Source of the DNA: Neckera pumila
Taxonomy: Eukaryota > Streptophyta > Bryopsida > Hypnales > Neckeraceae
Reading direction: 5' to 3'
Length of the DNA: 64,000 nucleotides
Assembly (NCBI GenBank): GCA_963969595.1
Contig: OZ018408.1
Coordinates: forward strand, 33,294,108-33,358,107
A model generated the notes under the pieces. It was given only the letters and a program-made list of their open reading frames with translations, was not told the origin of the DNA and made no database searches. Below, in pieces: positions 39,392 to 50,420 of the stretch. Made by a program: the position numbers and the translations under genes. Position 1 is the stretch's first letter; every line of letters starts with the position of its first letter.

Positions 39392-40700
39392 TGCCTCATT
39401 CACGGGCTTCTCAAGGACACCAGCTATTGCCGATCTTTCATTGGTCTTCACTTCAAACTATTTGTCCAACCTTTCCTTTCCCGTTTCATAAGCTTAACAC
39501 CGACGAGAGGTAACTACAAGGCAAAACAGTTCTTTCCGGCCCTTGTATAGTAAACCTGCATGACATGTGATTGAGAAAAGATTCAATAACAGCACCTGGT
39601 CAGTTCCCAATCAAAACCTTTCGATAATAGGTGAAATCATCAAACCTCCTTGCTCAGTTTCACTAAAGACATCACCAAACTCACGTTTCTGCGCTAGTTA
39701 ATTAATTAATATATTGCACAGGGGTAATCGACATCAAGGAGCCAGCCCCTTGAGCCCCTCTCTCTCTCAAAGTCTTTCCTTGAAGATATTAGGGTTTATC
39801 AGCTGGCATCCCAGCCAGCCTCAGGAAACCTGTTCAAAAAGCAAGATGATCTCCCGAACCACAACGCAATCAGATTCTAACGCCCACGCGGCCCTCTCCC
39901 AAAATCCAAAACCATGAAATCGACACTATTATCTAAGCACGGGACAAGCATATAAAGAACTTAAAGTTAATACTATGCACTGAAGACATCCAGAAAACCA
40001 GCGTCGGAATGCTCCAGAGTAAAGTGCTGTATTGGTGCAGTTGTAAAACAGACTTGCCTTGTCTTCGTTAAAATCCAACAACCCTCAAAACTTGTGAGCA
40101 GGACCGCAATTCACCAATTCGCAACTCCATTATGGTAGTCCCGCAACACACTGCTGGACATAAGTAATTCAAAAATATATGTGCTCCGAGTGTTTTCTAC
40201 TCAGAAACCAAACCCTAATGGATGAGATCATCCTTTTTTCATCCGTACCAACTGACCTCGACGTAGCTTCCGTTGCAGTTGCCTTGTAACCATGTGACTT
40301 CGTGGCCAAGCTAACTTATAAGGCCCGGGAGGACTGACCCTTATTATCCCAACCAAGGATAAATGTAAAAATTGCCCCCTATTTTGTGCCACGTAAATTT
40401 TGTATTTCTTCACATCTCTAGGCTAGTGTGGGGTCTCTAATTGCAAATTCAAAAATTAGGATTTGCAAATTTATCATAGTTTATCCTTCTTTGGAAGGGA
40501 CGTAGCTTCTTTTATCACTCTACATGGGCCTTTTGATCCTTGCATGGCCATCTTTGTTTTTGTTGGGCCATGCTCCATTGCCCCTTGGGATGGGAGCAGT
40601 GTTTGCAAAAAATTGGTAGCTAGTTCAAAGTTAGCTAGAAGGGATTGGAAAATAAACCAGTTGCGCTTTGAAACATCGGCAAAGAACTACAAAAAAAAAC
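39392..40700 (-). promoter_or_regulatory. Upstream region of the carrier gene, with telo boxes
   Basis: On the gene's strand a telo box AAACCCTAA corresponds to TTAGGGTTT at 39789-39797, and a reverse-oriented one, AAACCCTAA, lies at 40210-40218. These are candidate promoter elements typical of growth-linked plant genes. The transcription start was not located, and no other gene was found in this stretch. Confidence 0.4.
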
Positions 40701-41319
40701 TATAGAATTTCTATTTAGAGTAAAATTAGAGAAAATAAATGAATTGAGTACTTGAAAAAATCAATTCAATATGGGAAATAAAGGAAAATAGTTGGTAAAT
40801 AATATTATGAATAATAGATGAGAGATAGTTGTAGGTGCAAATAAATAGGGTGCTCTTGATAAGGGTAGGATCTTTAATGTTTCATCTCCATTGAATGACA
40901 CATACAATCATTTATAGCCATCAATAGGTGGCAATACAGACAAGCCATTGCCCATTTTCATTGGAGGGGTAGGTTGTTTAATTTTGTTTCCGATTTGGAC
41001 AATGGATTTGGATGATGACCAAGTTGTCATCCAATGACATCCAAATGGATGGAGTACCTCAAAGCCATGTACTATGGTTGACGGCTGAATTCATGGTATA
41101 TTCCTTGAATTATATCATTTGGATTAGAAATTTAGAAAAATGCCATAATTGCCCTACAAATCAAGCTAGACTCCCTAATTTTCAAATTCCTAATTCAAAC
41201 ACTATAAGAGAAAAGAGTGTTTTAAATGAGCTTTTAAATATAGTCCTAGATATAAAATTATAAGTAATGACCTTTAAGGAAATTTTTAGTAAAAAATTAC
41301 TAGAAATACATGATTCAAA
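40701..41319. other. AT-rich intergenic, nothing recognised
   Basis: No gene or repeat boundary was recognised before copy B of the duplication begins. Confidence 0.35.
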
Positions 41320-43001
41320 GTTTCTCTTGTAGTGAAATGATATGATTCAAATTTTTTTTGTATAGACATAAATATTCTAAATGAAAAAAATTTGAAAAAA
41401 ATTAATTTCAATTTTTAGATTTCTGAACTCAAGCATTTTCTGTTTAGAAAGATGTGATTTTTCTTGGGCACAAATTGAGAGAAATTTTATACATAGAAAG
41501 TTAAAATATTTTCTTACCTTCAAAAAAAGTTTTGAATAAATACAATAAAATTTGACATTACACAAACCTACTCGAAATCAAATTAAAATATGTTATTTAA
41601 GGGCTTTAAATCTTTAGGAATTAATTGAAGAGTGGGTGACTAAGTGCTACAATCCTGAGTCAAAGTGCCTCTTGTTGCATTAGTGAATGCTATGTGGTAG
41701 ATTTTATGTTTAGTCAAACTTTTTAGCTCACTAAGTTCAAAAATGTGGTTAGTAGATATATGCACTTTATTTCAATCCTTTCAGATAAACCTCCTGATAT
41801 ATATTCTTATTAAATATACAGCCTTTGAAGATAAGATCATAAGTTATATTTTGGATATGCATGTAATCAACAATTTGAAAATTCTTGTTGTAGCAATGAT
41901 CCTCATTCTTCAATAATTAAGTTTTGAAATTGAAATTTGTAAATATGTAAAATTTGACCCGAATTAGGGCTATAATAAATTACTTATTTGGATGTATTTT
42001 TCAAATGTAATGAAATTCTTTGAGATTATTATACATGTTTGATAGAATGCTTTTATACAAATAAATAATCCATCTCTAAAGTGATGAACTAGCCTTCTTT
42101 CTATGGTAGTTTATTTATACAGAGCCAAAACAAATACAAGTTAAATGAATGTGGAAACTTCTTTGAATTGCTAACAAGATCCAAGATAACTAAATGACAG
42201 GAATCATGCCTATATGCCTATTCAAAGTTTCAAACCATTTTAAATGTAAATACCTTAGTCACTATGATTTGGATATAGAATGTCATAGGCTTGTTGTAGT
42301 TCAAAAGTTTTTTATGCCCGTTCAATTTTGATGTATGGTCAATAAAATGAGTGGCAAGTGGCATTCATCTTTTTGGCTAGCAAATAAGTGATATGTTGCA
42401 TTCCTTAAAAAAATCTAACATATTTGTGTGACACATTCTATAATCAAGATAAGATAAGGGACAAATTCCTATAAAGTTAACTTCAAATGGATCTTTTGAA
42501 ATTTTGATACATGGTATGCATTTGTACCACCTTATTGGGAATATAAATTTTTTTTAATTGGGTGCTCAAATCAATTGTTATGATATCCAAAGTTTTTCGA
42601 GCAAGATAAGCAACTTTTGCTAGTATAATTATGCAAAACTCCTCTCCTACTGCCAAAATTTGGTAGGTATGTAATTAATATTATTTAGGATGAAACTTTA
42701 ACCAAAAATCCATATGAAGTGCAAAACTTTCATACTAGGAGTTAAAGATTGTTGGCTTTGTCAAGCACGGTCAAAACAAAACAAAAAATTCTTCTAACTT
42801 CAATTGCTATAATCTTTGAATCCATGCAAGTAGTCAAAGTTTTCTAAATTTCTTTTTACTCATTCCTATAGTAGTCTACTACAAGTTTGTACGGTTGAAT
42901 TTTTGTAAAGATAATTTTTTCTTCCATTTTTTACTCACTGGAGTCACTGCCCCTAAACTGTGGTAGTTTTATAACAATGTAGTAGAATGTGCCTTGGTCC
43001 T

Positions 43002-43080
43002 GTAACCCCTAAAAGACCAACATGCATTCTTTGGCTATACAGAAATGTGGTAGAATGTGCCTTGGTTCTTTAAGGGTTAA
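43002..43080. mobile_element. Minimal TTAA-family remnant
   Basis: The left end CCCCTAAAAGACCAACATGC follows GTAA, and the right end TTGGTTCTTTAAGGG precedes TTAA (43077-43080). Only about 70 bases lie between, so it is an internally deleted copy. Confidence 0.5.
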
Positions 43081-43282
43081 TTAGCAATTCCGCTAGAAGT
43101 TAAATATAAGTGTCTTAATGCTCCGAGCAATAGTATATAACATTAAAACCAATTAAAGTTCCTAGCCATTTTTTCGAAGGGAATCATTTGTCTTGCTAAA
43201 TGATGTTATACGTTGTATCGCAACAAAATGTAAATGCTTTAAGTAATTTCAAAATATAAATAGTTTTGCTGCGAGAGGCTCT

Positions 43283-43525
43283 ATACAAAATAGTGAAATT
43301 AGGTTGTCCCACACTAATTTCTTGACAGTCTACACTATAGAAATATTCACTGCTTTTGTACAATGAAACATTCAATTCGAGCCATGTGTTTGGTGTAGAT
43401 TTGTGCACTAGTTCAAGGCATGGTTCAGAGAGTGGCATGTGGAACAAGCATTGATGCATGAGGTAATGTATCTCAGGTAAAGCAACCTAATTGACAAGGC
43501 AACCTAATTTCACTATTTTGTGTAG
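43283..43525. repeat. Inverted-repeat pair flanking a rearranged segment
   Basis: ACAAAATAGTGAAATTAGG near 43283 is the reverse complement of CCTAATTTCACTATTTTGT near 43504. Copy A lacks this pair. Inside, 43327-43375 is the reverse complement of copy A 32188-32236. Confidence 0.65.
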
Positions 43526-44594
43526 CTATCTGGCCTAAACGCAAACTGTAGCATTGACTCACATTTTGCTTTTCAAGTAAATCCCACTCAAACTTTCCTC
43601 ACATGTAGCTTCTCGGTCAATACGAAGCATCAGTCTGGAACAAACAAATAGATTGTTGAGTCTCAAAACAAGGACGCACATCAAAGTTGTACCTCCTGAG
43701 GCCGTGGTTGATATCCCCTGCCACCGAGGACAACGTCTCTTACGCCCGTAGGCTCTGAAGACTCTATGAGGAAGTTGGGTTCTGCGTCGGCTGCCCGGGA
43801 ATTCGAAACTGCATTGTTGGCCCTGTCAGAGGAATTCGAACTACTTCGTGAACTGCCAGTGATCAGTTTCACAGATTTTCTCTTTTCTGTTACACAAATT
43901 TTGAATGAGGGGCAAGGTTTTCTGTTACCCCTGAAAGGATTCTGGTTTTCAACCTACCCTGCGAAATCAGTCAGACCAAGCGGGGCTTGGTGTGACCTGT
44001 CTCATGTCATATAAATAAGTCACAGTGGAGTAAAATGTTATACTTAGAATCTAATGCATATGACAAGGAACAGTAACTACACAGTCAAAGCCTATCCACA
44101 GTTTACTCGTGACTTTATGAACAAACTTTCAAAATTCATTACTTCTTCACGCAATATGGTGAATAATTGCATATTTCAGTGCCTTGGAATCCTCCGAAGA
44201 AGAGAGACAAGAATACATTATAAACAGAGTGAAAAATTTTGTTTGAAAGGAAGACATCACTCAAAATTGCTGCAAACCGTGAGAATGAGAACCAGCCTAC
44301 CTTACGATTGTATTGTGGGAAGGAGTTTTCAGTCAATACATGCATGAATGTGATTTCCACCCTCTCCAATGCATCTTCAAATTCGGCCCCACGTTGCACA
44401 ATCTTGCTCTCTTCCAAGGAGGTGGATCCGACTCCTCGTGGCTCTGGGACGAGCACCAGTGCAACCTTCTTTCTCGACTGTGTCTGAGTTATCATAAAAA
44501 ATTTGCGACAGATTTGTAATAAGAATTCGTAACAACGGATACTAATCGAAACTAAGGAGCAACGTTGAGAATTTTGACAAACTATTTTTTTAGT

Positions 44595-45695
44595 TCAAAA
44601 CAGGTATGTTATAAATACATTTGTTATGTACGAAAGCCACGTACGTGTAGGTAATGTATCAGTATCGATATCGGTATGGCTGGAGGTCAATATGTTGCCG
44701 CATTCGTCAAAAGGAGTAGAATGGAAATGAGAGTTTCCCACGAGAACGAAGACAATAACATCACCAGGTTTGAGGTGGTTGTCACGAGAAAACCGAAACC
44801 ACCCTTGCTGCCAATATGAGTCCACTCTTGGTGCTCCGAAAGAAACCTTCCACGTTTTCCCATATCCCAGTCTCATTCTCCATCTTCACCACCCTCTCCA
44901 GCTTCCGAAAGTGTTGTTTCACGAATGGAGTTGGAACCGTCTGTGCAAGCTTCACTCCAGATGTTACAGTAGGCGTGCACGAACTTTTCATGAACTCAAT
45001 AATTATTCTAGAAGCTTTTGAAATGCTTGCTTGCGAAGATTGCGGGAATTTCCCAGGGTGGAGTGTATGGAGCTGTTCCGTTGCATATCATTTAACAGTA
45101 GGATGAACGGAGTTGGATCGAACCTTCTGTGCAATCTTCCCTCCAGATGTTAAAAGGCATGCACTAACTTTCATTGAACACTCGAAAATGTCCATCTATG
45201 GAATTTTGAAGAATTCTATTCGTCAATGTCCAGGGATGATGGAATAAGATACACTAGGCTACACTACGAACAGAAATTGGACACACAAGGACATAGGTGA
45301 TTGGTCCAAGATCCATAGAAACGAGAGGGCATTTGTCCTATTTCCATATTGGAATTCTCCAATGTTTACATGAACTCAATGATTATTCTTCAAGCTTTCG
45401 AAACGCATGGTTGCGGAGATTGATAGAATTTCCAGCTGCAATTAATGTATAGAGGTGTTACATTACTGACTATTTGGCAGTAAGACGCAGTTCGAGGCAT
45501 AAGGCCCGGGCGATCAGGTACCGCATTCTTGTTGACAATTTTGATGAAGTGGGGCTTGTGAGAGGAGTTTTGCTTCGCCCATTGCAGCACTTTGGGGTCG
45601 CAAGTGGCTCCGTTGTAGGCTATGGCGTCCAAGTCTGGCTGCCACAAGCTCTTCCATTCTTCCACGTAAGACTTTGTGGGCCTTGGCTTCGCCAT
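44595..45695 (-). pseudogene. Broken two-exon B3-domain gene (unit 1)
   Basis: Exon 1 (45695-45471, 75 codons) encodes MAKPRPTKSYVEEW, DLDAIAYNGATCD and KPHFIKIV, which matches exon 1 of the intact gene at 57.7 kb in length and sequence. Exon 2 begins after a CAG acceptor at 44940 with TVPTPFVKQHFRKLE and completes a B3 domain (GWFRFSRDNHLKPGD). Two defects are visible: the expected donor after exon 1 reads GTCAGT where the paralogues have GTAAGC and GTAAGT, and exon 2 has the same +1 frameshift as copy A. A further frame at 44495-44139 (SRKKVALVLVPEP) may be a tail exon. Family members are nuclear DNA-binding proteins; this copy is unlikely to make one. Confidence 0.75.
44920..45435. repeat. 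Internal partial duplications within the unit 1 intron
   Basis: GGAGTTGGAACCGTCTGTGC with CTCCAGATGTTA (44928-44966) recurs as GGAGTTGGATCGAACCTTCT with CTCCAGATGTTA (about 45109-45153). CATGAACTCAATAATTATTC (about 44990) recurs as CATGAACTCAATGATTATTC (about 45370), followed by similar text. The first piece includes the end of the B3 exon and its splice acceptor. Confidence 0.6.
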
Positions 45696-45928
45696 GGTTC
45701 TTCTGAAGAAGCTAAATCACAGTAAGAGTCGTGACGATCGATGCAACTGAACCAGAAGAGATTTAAGAAAACATCAGTGAACGATAGAGGCAGCCAGTTC
45801 TTACTAAATCCGCAACGAATCCTCTCTTTGGATGTAAATTGAGACTTTGGCAATGGTGTTTTCATCAATGATTTGGCAACTGTCTCCGGTGGCATTTGAT
45901 TCTCTCTTTTGCAAGTTTCCACTGTCAA

Positions 45929-47639
45929 TATCTCGATGGCTATAATGGATTGACCGTCATGAGTTGAAATATAGAAATTATAATGTTTTTATGTTTAATT
46001 ACTACTGAGGTCCTGTTTGTCTACATCGTGAGAGATGATGCGCAAGAATCTGTCTCGGGTGTTTATGAGATGTGTCATTCCAGCTCGTCGGAATTGGGCT
46101 TATCAATAAATTGTGCCATTATGGTGGTGTTCCTCAAATTTGTGAGCGTGTGATGTGAACAAGTGTTGAAATGAATTGAGCATTCTGGAGTCTCCAGAGG
46201 GCTGCTCAGAAGTGTTGAAAGGGACCCAGGATTACATTTAATTCACCGGCACAGGAACTTTTCCCATATTGCTGCTCATCATGGATACACTCAAGTGTCA
46301 TTGGCACAGTGGTATAGCCAAGTGTGAGAACATTAATACACAAATATTAGTATGCAAATGGAGGAGGGTATCGTGACAATTGTTGTCTTTTATTCAAAAG
46401 AGAGGAACTCAGGTATAAGGTGGAAGCACCCAAGAACGTCAGTATTTCAGCACAGTTGGAGGCAACTTTTCCTAAAATTGATATTTTTGCAGTATTAACA
46501 AGTGAAAATGATGAATATTAAAAAAAAAAAAGATTTTTCAGATGTAGTATGTAATGTCTATGATTTTTCAAAGAGATGCTCCCTAAATCACTGAAATTGT
46601 CACAAAGGTGGATCCTAAACCAAAATCAACCAAAATCAATAATTAGTTAGCAAATGAGAATTAGGTATGTGTCCTTCAGATGCGGCAATAAATTAGAGCC
46701 AAGCATTTCAAGGACACATTAATGAGAAGTCTAGGGATAAAATTTAGTGACAGTCTAAGGTACAAGAATGGGATTCCCAGAGATGAGTGTTTCTACCTTA
46801 CTCCTTGTCCAAAGAGTGAATGAGTTTCTTTGCAGCGACTCCCTTGCTCCCTTGAGTAGTTCAGTATGGCTGCAAAAATAGCTTGGCTTGTCAAAGCCGC
46901 GGAGCCCTCTGTAGTGTCCAAATTTTTTCTAATGAGTTCTAGTTGTAGAGAGCTGGTGAAGTAGTTTATAATCATGGACTTGTGACAGGGGGGTTGTGAA
47001 GGGATGTGATATTCTGCTAGTCTTGAAAAATAATCGACTGGAGAAAGGATTGGAATGCCGAAGAATGAGGACTGCAATGGTCATTGTAAATCATGGGAGA
47101 TGCAACAAAGATTACTCATTTTCGGTGCCACTAGCCTAGCGTCCTTAACATCAATTTCGATAAATTAAAGGCATTCCACTACTGCGACACTTTCAGACCA
47201 CATGGCCTGAAACGTAAATCTACGCCTATCCTAGTTCCTAAGCTATTAGTACATGTATATCACAATTGCGGCGCTGCTCCGATTTGACGGTCCTTTTAAA
47301 AAGGTAGTCAAAATACCTCAAAATATTTATAACAGGTCTTACTTTCATAAATTCAGTACAGTGTACTTTGAAGTCAGATACAACTTTGCAATGGAGTTCT
47401 AGAATTACAACGTTCCTGAAGTATGTCCCGCTACCTGTCTTGGCCGAAACATGGCGTTTACATTCTCCTCTGCAAATTTTAGACAGCCCTGTGCTACATC
47501 TAGTCTCTCCTCATGCACACAGATGTAATTAGTTTGACGGGTGTTCATCTCACAGAATATGAACTAACAGAAAATAACATTATTGACGGGATTTCAAAAT
47601 TGAAACGTGGTCCTGACAGTGTCACAACTTGGAAGCTGG
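45929..47639. other. Region upstream of B3 unit 1, partly shared with the other units
   Basis: The phrases TTTTGCAAGTTTCCACTGTC and GGCTATAATGG (45905-45945) have counterparts upstream of unit 2 (about 57895-57935) and unit 3 (about 60120-60155), so the units were duplicated with their 5' flanks. No independent gene was recognised. Confidence 0.45.
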
Positions 47640-48876
47640 CTAGTTGGCAGGCGTTTCAAGAAGAACTGAATCTTCGGTGGTATTTGGTGTTGGCTTCACG
47701 GGTTTGGGATCGATGCCTGCAGCAACTTTTTGGGCTCCTCTTTCCAACTCTGTCAAGATGTTCCTCAAGATAGAGTCTACAAACGAACGATAAGAATCTG
47801 GAGTTTGATTCTCCACGGGCTCCACTTCGTACTTCCAATACAGCACCGACGCCTTCCCCTCGCTCGTTTCTTGAAACTGTACATTAATCACAAACGAGCT
47901 TGTCGGCTTCACCCTTAAAGGACGAAGAAGCCATACTTGGCCTCCTGCTTTTTAAAGCAATTTCTAGGAGCTCATACAGGGATCATATTGGTTCCAAAAC
48001 CATTTAAATTTACCAGTTGACACAATCACAGGAAGAACGGGGAGGCGTTACCCTCCCCGGTGTTTATTTCCACAGTGAAGCTTCACCGCCCCTTGACTTT
48101 CTTTAAACGGAAAGTCAAGGGGGTGAAGCTTCACTGTGGAAATAAATACCGGGGAGGGTAACGCCTCCCCGTTCTCCCTGTGCAAGCGATGCTCTTCAGT
48201 CAATCCAGGGAGATAAAATTTTCATCATTTGACACTTCCCACAATATGATCGATCAAAATGGTCCACAAGGGAGTAAGTTTACCACGGTGGAAATGAATG
48301 GGACTAAAACTGACATCTCAACTGAACCATTACCATAGTAGTCTCCCTTTCATTACCAGGATACAAGTAAAGACTTAAAACTCCCGTGTGTTCATTTCTA
48401 AACCATTAATCCTTGGAAACTGAATGCCGATCTTTGCATTTGATTGAATGTGCGTACTATTAATGAGGATCTGAGATGCACAGTGAGAAAAGTTGAATTG
48501 GTTCAAAAGCTTTATAAATTTCATTCATTTTGTGACGTACCTCGACAGTTCCGAGATGGCCTTTCATGCCGCCCAGCACGTCATTGGCCTCGATGCTGTA
48601 TGAAATGAGATGCTTCTCATTGTCAATCTGAAGAAGGCGCTCCTGGAACCACATATTGGGGTATTGCAAGAAGCGCACACAACCAGGCTTCCGATTCTCA
48701 CCCTCTCGAAGCTCACAAACATCAATCGGAGAATACCATCGCCCCCAGTTGGCGCAGTCCGAGAACAAATCTCACGCAGCCTCCATCGGACAATCTAGAG
48801 CCACATCTCGAATGCCACCGCCTGTCCATTTGATCTTGCTTTCCGCTATCTCTACAAACCCAATTCTAGCCTCAAA
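47640..48876 (-). pseudogene. SRPBCC (Bet v1/START-like) protein gene, resembling lachrymatory-factor-synthase/polyketide-cyclase relatives, with a nonsense codon
   Basis: Exon 48876-48541 encodes KIKWTGGGIRDVALDCP, then DLFSDCANWGRWYSPID, GENRKPGCVRF and ERLLQIDNEKHLISY. After a GTACGT donor, exon 47876-47640 (acceptor TACAG, phase agreeing) encodes ASVLYWKYEVEPVEN and an amphipathic C-terminal helix (SFVDSILRNILTELE). This order is that of plant SRPBCC proteins, which hold small hydrophobic ligands. A TGA at 48774-48772 sits exactly where relatives have the tryptophan of the W..FSD motif (a TGG to TGA change would explain it). No start codon was found upstream; a first exon may exist beyond 48876. 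The family call is from motif memory, not a search. Confidence 0.62.
48027..48182. repeat. Large near-perfect hairpin within the SRPBCC intron
   Basis: The arms, about 48027-48101 and 48109-48182, are reverse complements with one mismatch near the ends and a two-base bulge near the loop. They include GGGGAGGCGTTACCCTCCCC, TTTATTTCCACAGTGAAGC and CCTTGACTTTC. The loop is about seven bases. Each arm contains its own small palindrome (GGGGAGG..CCTCCCC). The structure could be a foldback MITE or an expressed small-RNA precursor. Confidence 0.85.
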
Positions 48877-48879
48877 CTG

Positions 48880-49119
48880 CACACAACTATAAACATCAAG
48901 CAACTCGATCACCAGCTGAATAGCGTGCAATTAAAGATGCTGGAGTACAGTATGCAAACCGTGATGTTCATTATACCGAGTTCACTCAGAAGGTTCTCAA
49001 GGATGACATTTACAGTATTCTATCGGCCTTCCATTGACAAGTGGAAGCTAAGGTTCATTTATAGTGAATGTTTGAGGACTCTCTGAGAATAACGGATGTT
49101 TCGTTACAATGGCGGTATT
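48880..49119. other. Short intergenic stretch
   Basis: No gene was recognised. Part of it may be the promoter or first exon of the SRPBCC gene. Confidence 0.3.
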
Positions 49120-49683
49120 GAGGCCGCGCACATGCCAACTTTGCATGGCGTGTGCCGGCGGTTTCTGGCGGAGTCAGGCCTGTGCCAGGCGGAACTGGCC
49201 TGAGCCCACGCACATGCTTCTTTTTGCGGCGGGTTCCGCCTGGCGGGGTAACGGGGTGGCGGAAATGAGCCCCCCAGCAGCTGCGCCAGCGCCAGGGAAT
49301 TCCAAGCCAGGCACGGAAGTAGCGGCAGGCGGGGCCACAAGGTGAAATTTTACATTTTTATCGTAATTCGGGGGTGCTCTTTCTTGGGAGGTGTTACTTC
49401 GTCCTCCCCGATGGTGTTCCTTGGGGGCTTGGAAAATGTTGCTTCTTCTCACTACTATTTTGTAGAAGGGTTAGGAAATGAATAAAAAACTAATTGACTT
49501 TGCTCTTGAAGTGACCATTTAAGAGCTCATTGCCTTTTCGAGGAAGCTAAACTCCTTGAGTCAATTTCTAGTTAATTTTTCTAGGATACAAAATGGAATT
49601 GGCATCTCTACCAAGTTGTTTTATGTTTTTTGGACCTTTGTGGAATTAGTTATGAATTTTTGAACTTGAATCACAATGGTCAT

Positions 49684-50110
49684 TTAATCCCTAAAGTTCT
49701 TTGACTTTGTTTTCACCAAAAATGCTCCAAAACTACCATATCTACAAGTATCAAATCTTAGAAAAAAAACATTTTTGGACACATATAACCATAGGATGCT
49801 GTCGTATGCTAGCTTGAGAAGATGCAAAAAAAAGTTTAGAAATTTCCACATTGTGGATTGCAAGACATTAGCGTTTGAATTGACAAAAAACTTGTTTTTG
49901 GCCTTGCAAAAAATAAAGTAGCTTGCATTTCACAAGATCACATTTGCATGAAAAACTGTCCAAAATGGTGGTTACCTTTGGATTCATTCTTCAATGAAAG
50001 CTATCTACATGCTTGAAAAAATTCAAATCATTTGGAGTTGTGCAACAAACAAACACAAAATACTTAAAAAGAAATAGAGAATGATTCAAATACTAAATTG
50101 TTGAAAATTT
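49684..50110. mobile_element. Truncated TTAA-family element
   Basis: TTTAATCCCTAAAGTTCTTT, then ACCATAGGATGCTGT and AATGGTGGTTACCTTTGG, match the reverse complement of the right half of the element at 2817-3750. The far end is not recognisable. Confidence 0.55.
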
Positions 50111-50271
50111 AGTTATGGAATTGAAAAATGCCAATTCAAATGGTTGTAATGTTGTAATAAACAATCTACATCTGATGATTTTATTTTATTTTTAAATTTA
50201 AAACTGAGTTAAATAAATGATTTCAAAGTTTATTTTAGAATAAAAAATCCATAACTGCCCAGAATTAAACT

Positions 50272-50420
50272 CATTAGAGGGGATTTGAGGGCCTTAGAGG
50301 GACGTTTCAGGCCTGTTCTCCAATCTAGCCAAATTCAATGAATAGTAGTACGGGCTGTCAAAATTTTATTTTATTCTATTTAAAAAAACAAAAAATAAAA
50401 ATTTACTCAAATATCATTTT
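50272..50420. mobile_element. Left-end fragment of the CATTAGAG MITE family
   Basis: CATTAGAGGGGATTTGAGGG followed by GGGCTGTCAAAATTTTATTT resembles the left part of the 16057 element. The right end was not found. Confidence 0.4.

Larger units (their letters stand above)
41320..44952. repeat. Segmental duplication, copy B
   Basis: Co-linear with 27900-33392 (see copy A), but shorter because it lacks the 2.1-kb insertion and other pieces. It differs further by a small inversion at 43327-43375, by an inverted-repeat pair around 43283-43525 and by a short TTAA-family remnant at 43002-43080. Unlike copy A, it continues into a B3 N-terminal exon, so it probably represents the ancestral side. Confidence 0.75.

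Noticed and set aside
46793..47077. 94-codon minus-strand frame
   Set aside because: No recognisable domain; part of it resembles non-coding text near 60.35 kb.
49109..49345. Overlapping GC-rich frames on both strands
   Set aside because: Both frames come from GC-rich terminal sequence of the putative 49.1-51.5 kb element and show no protein motif.
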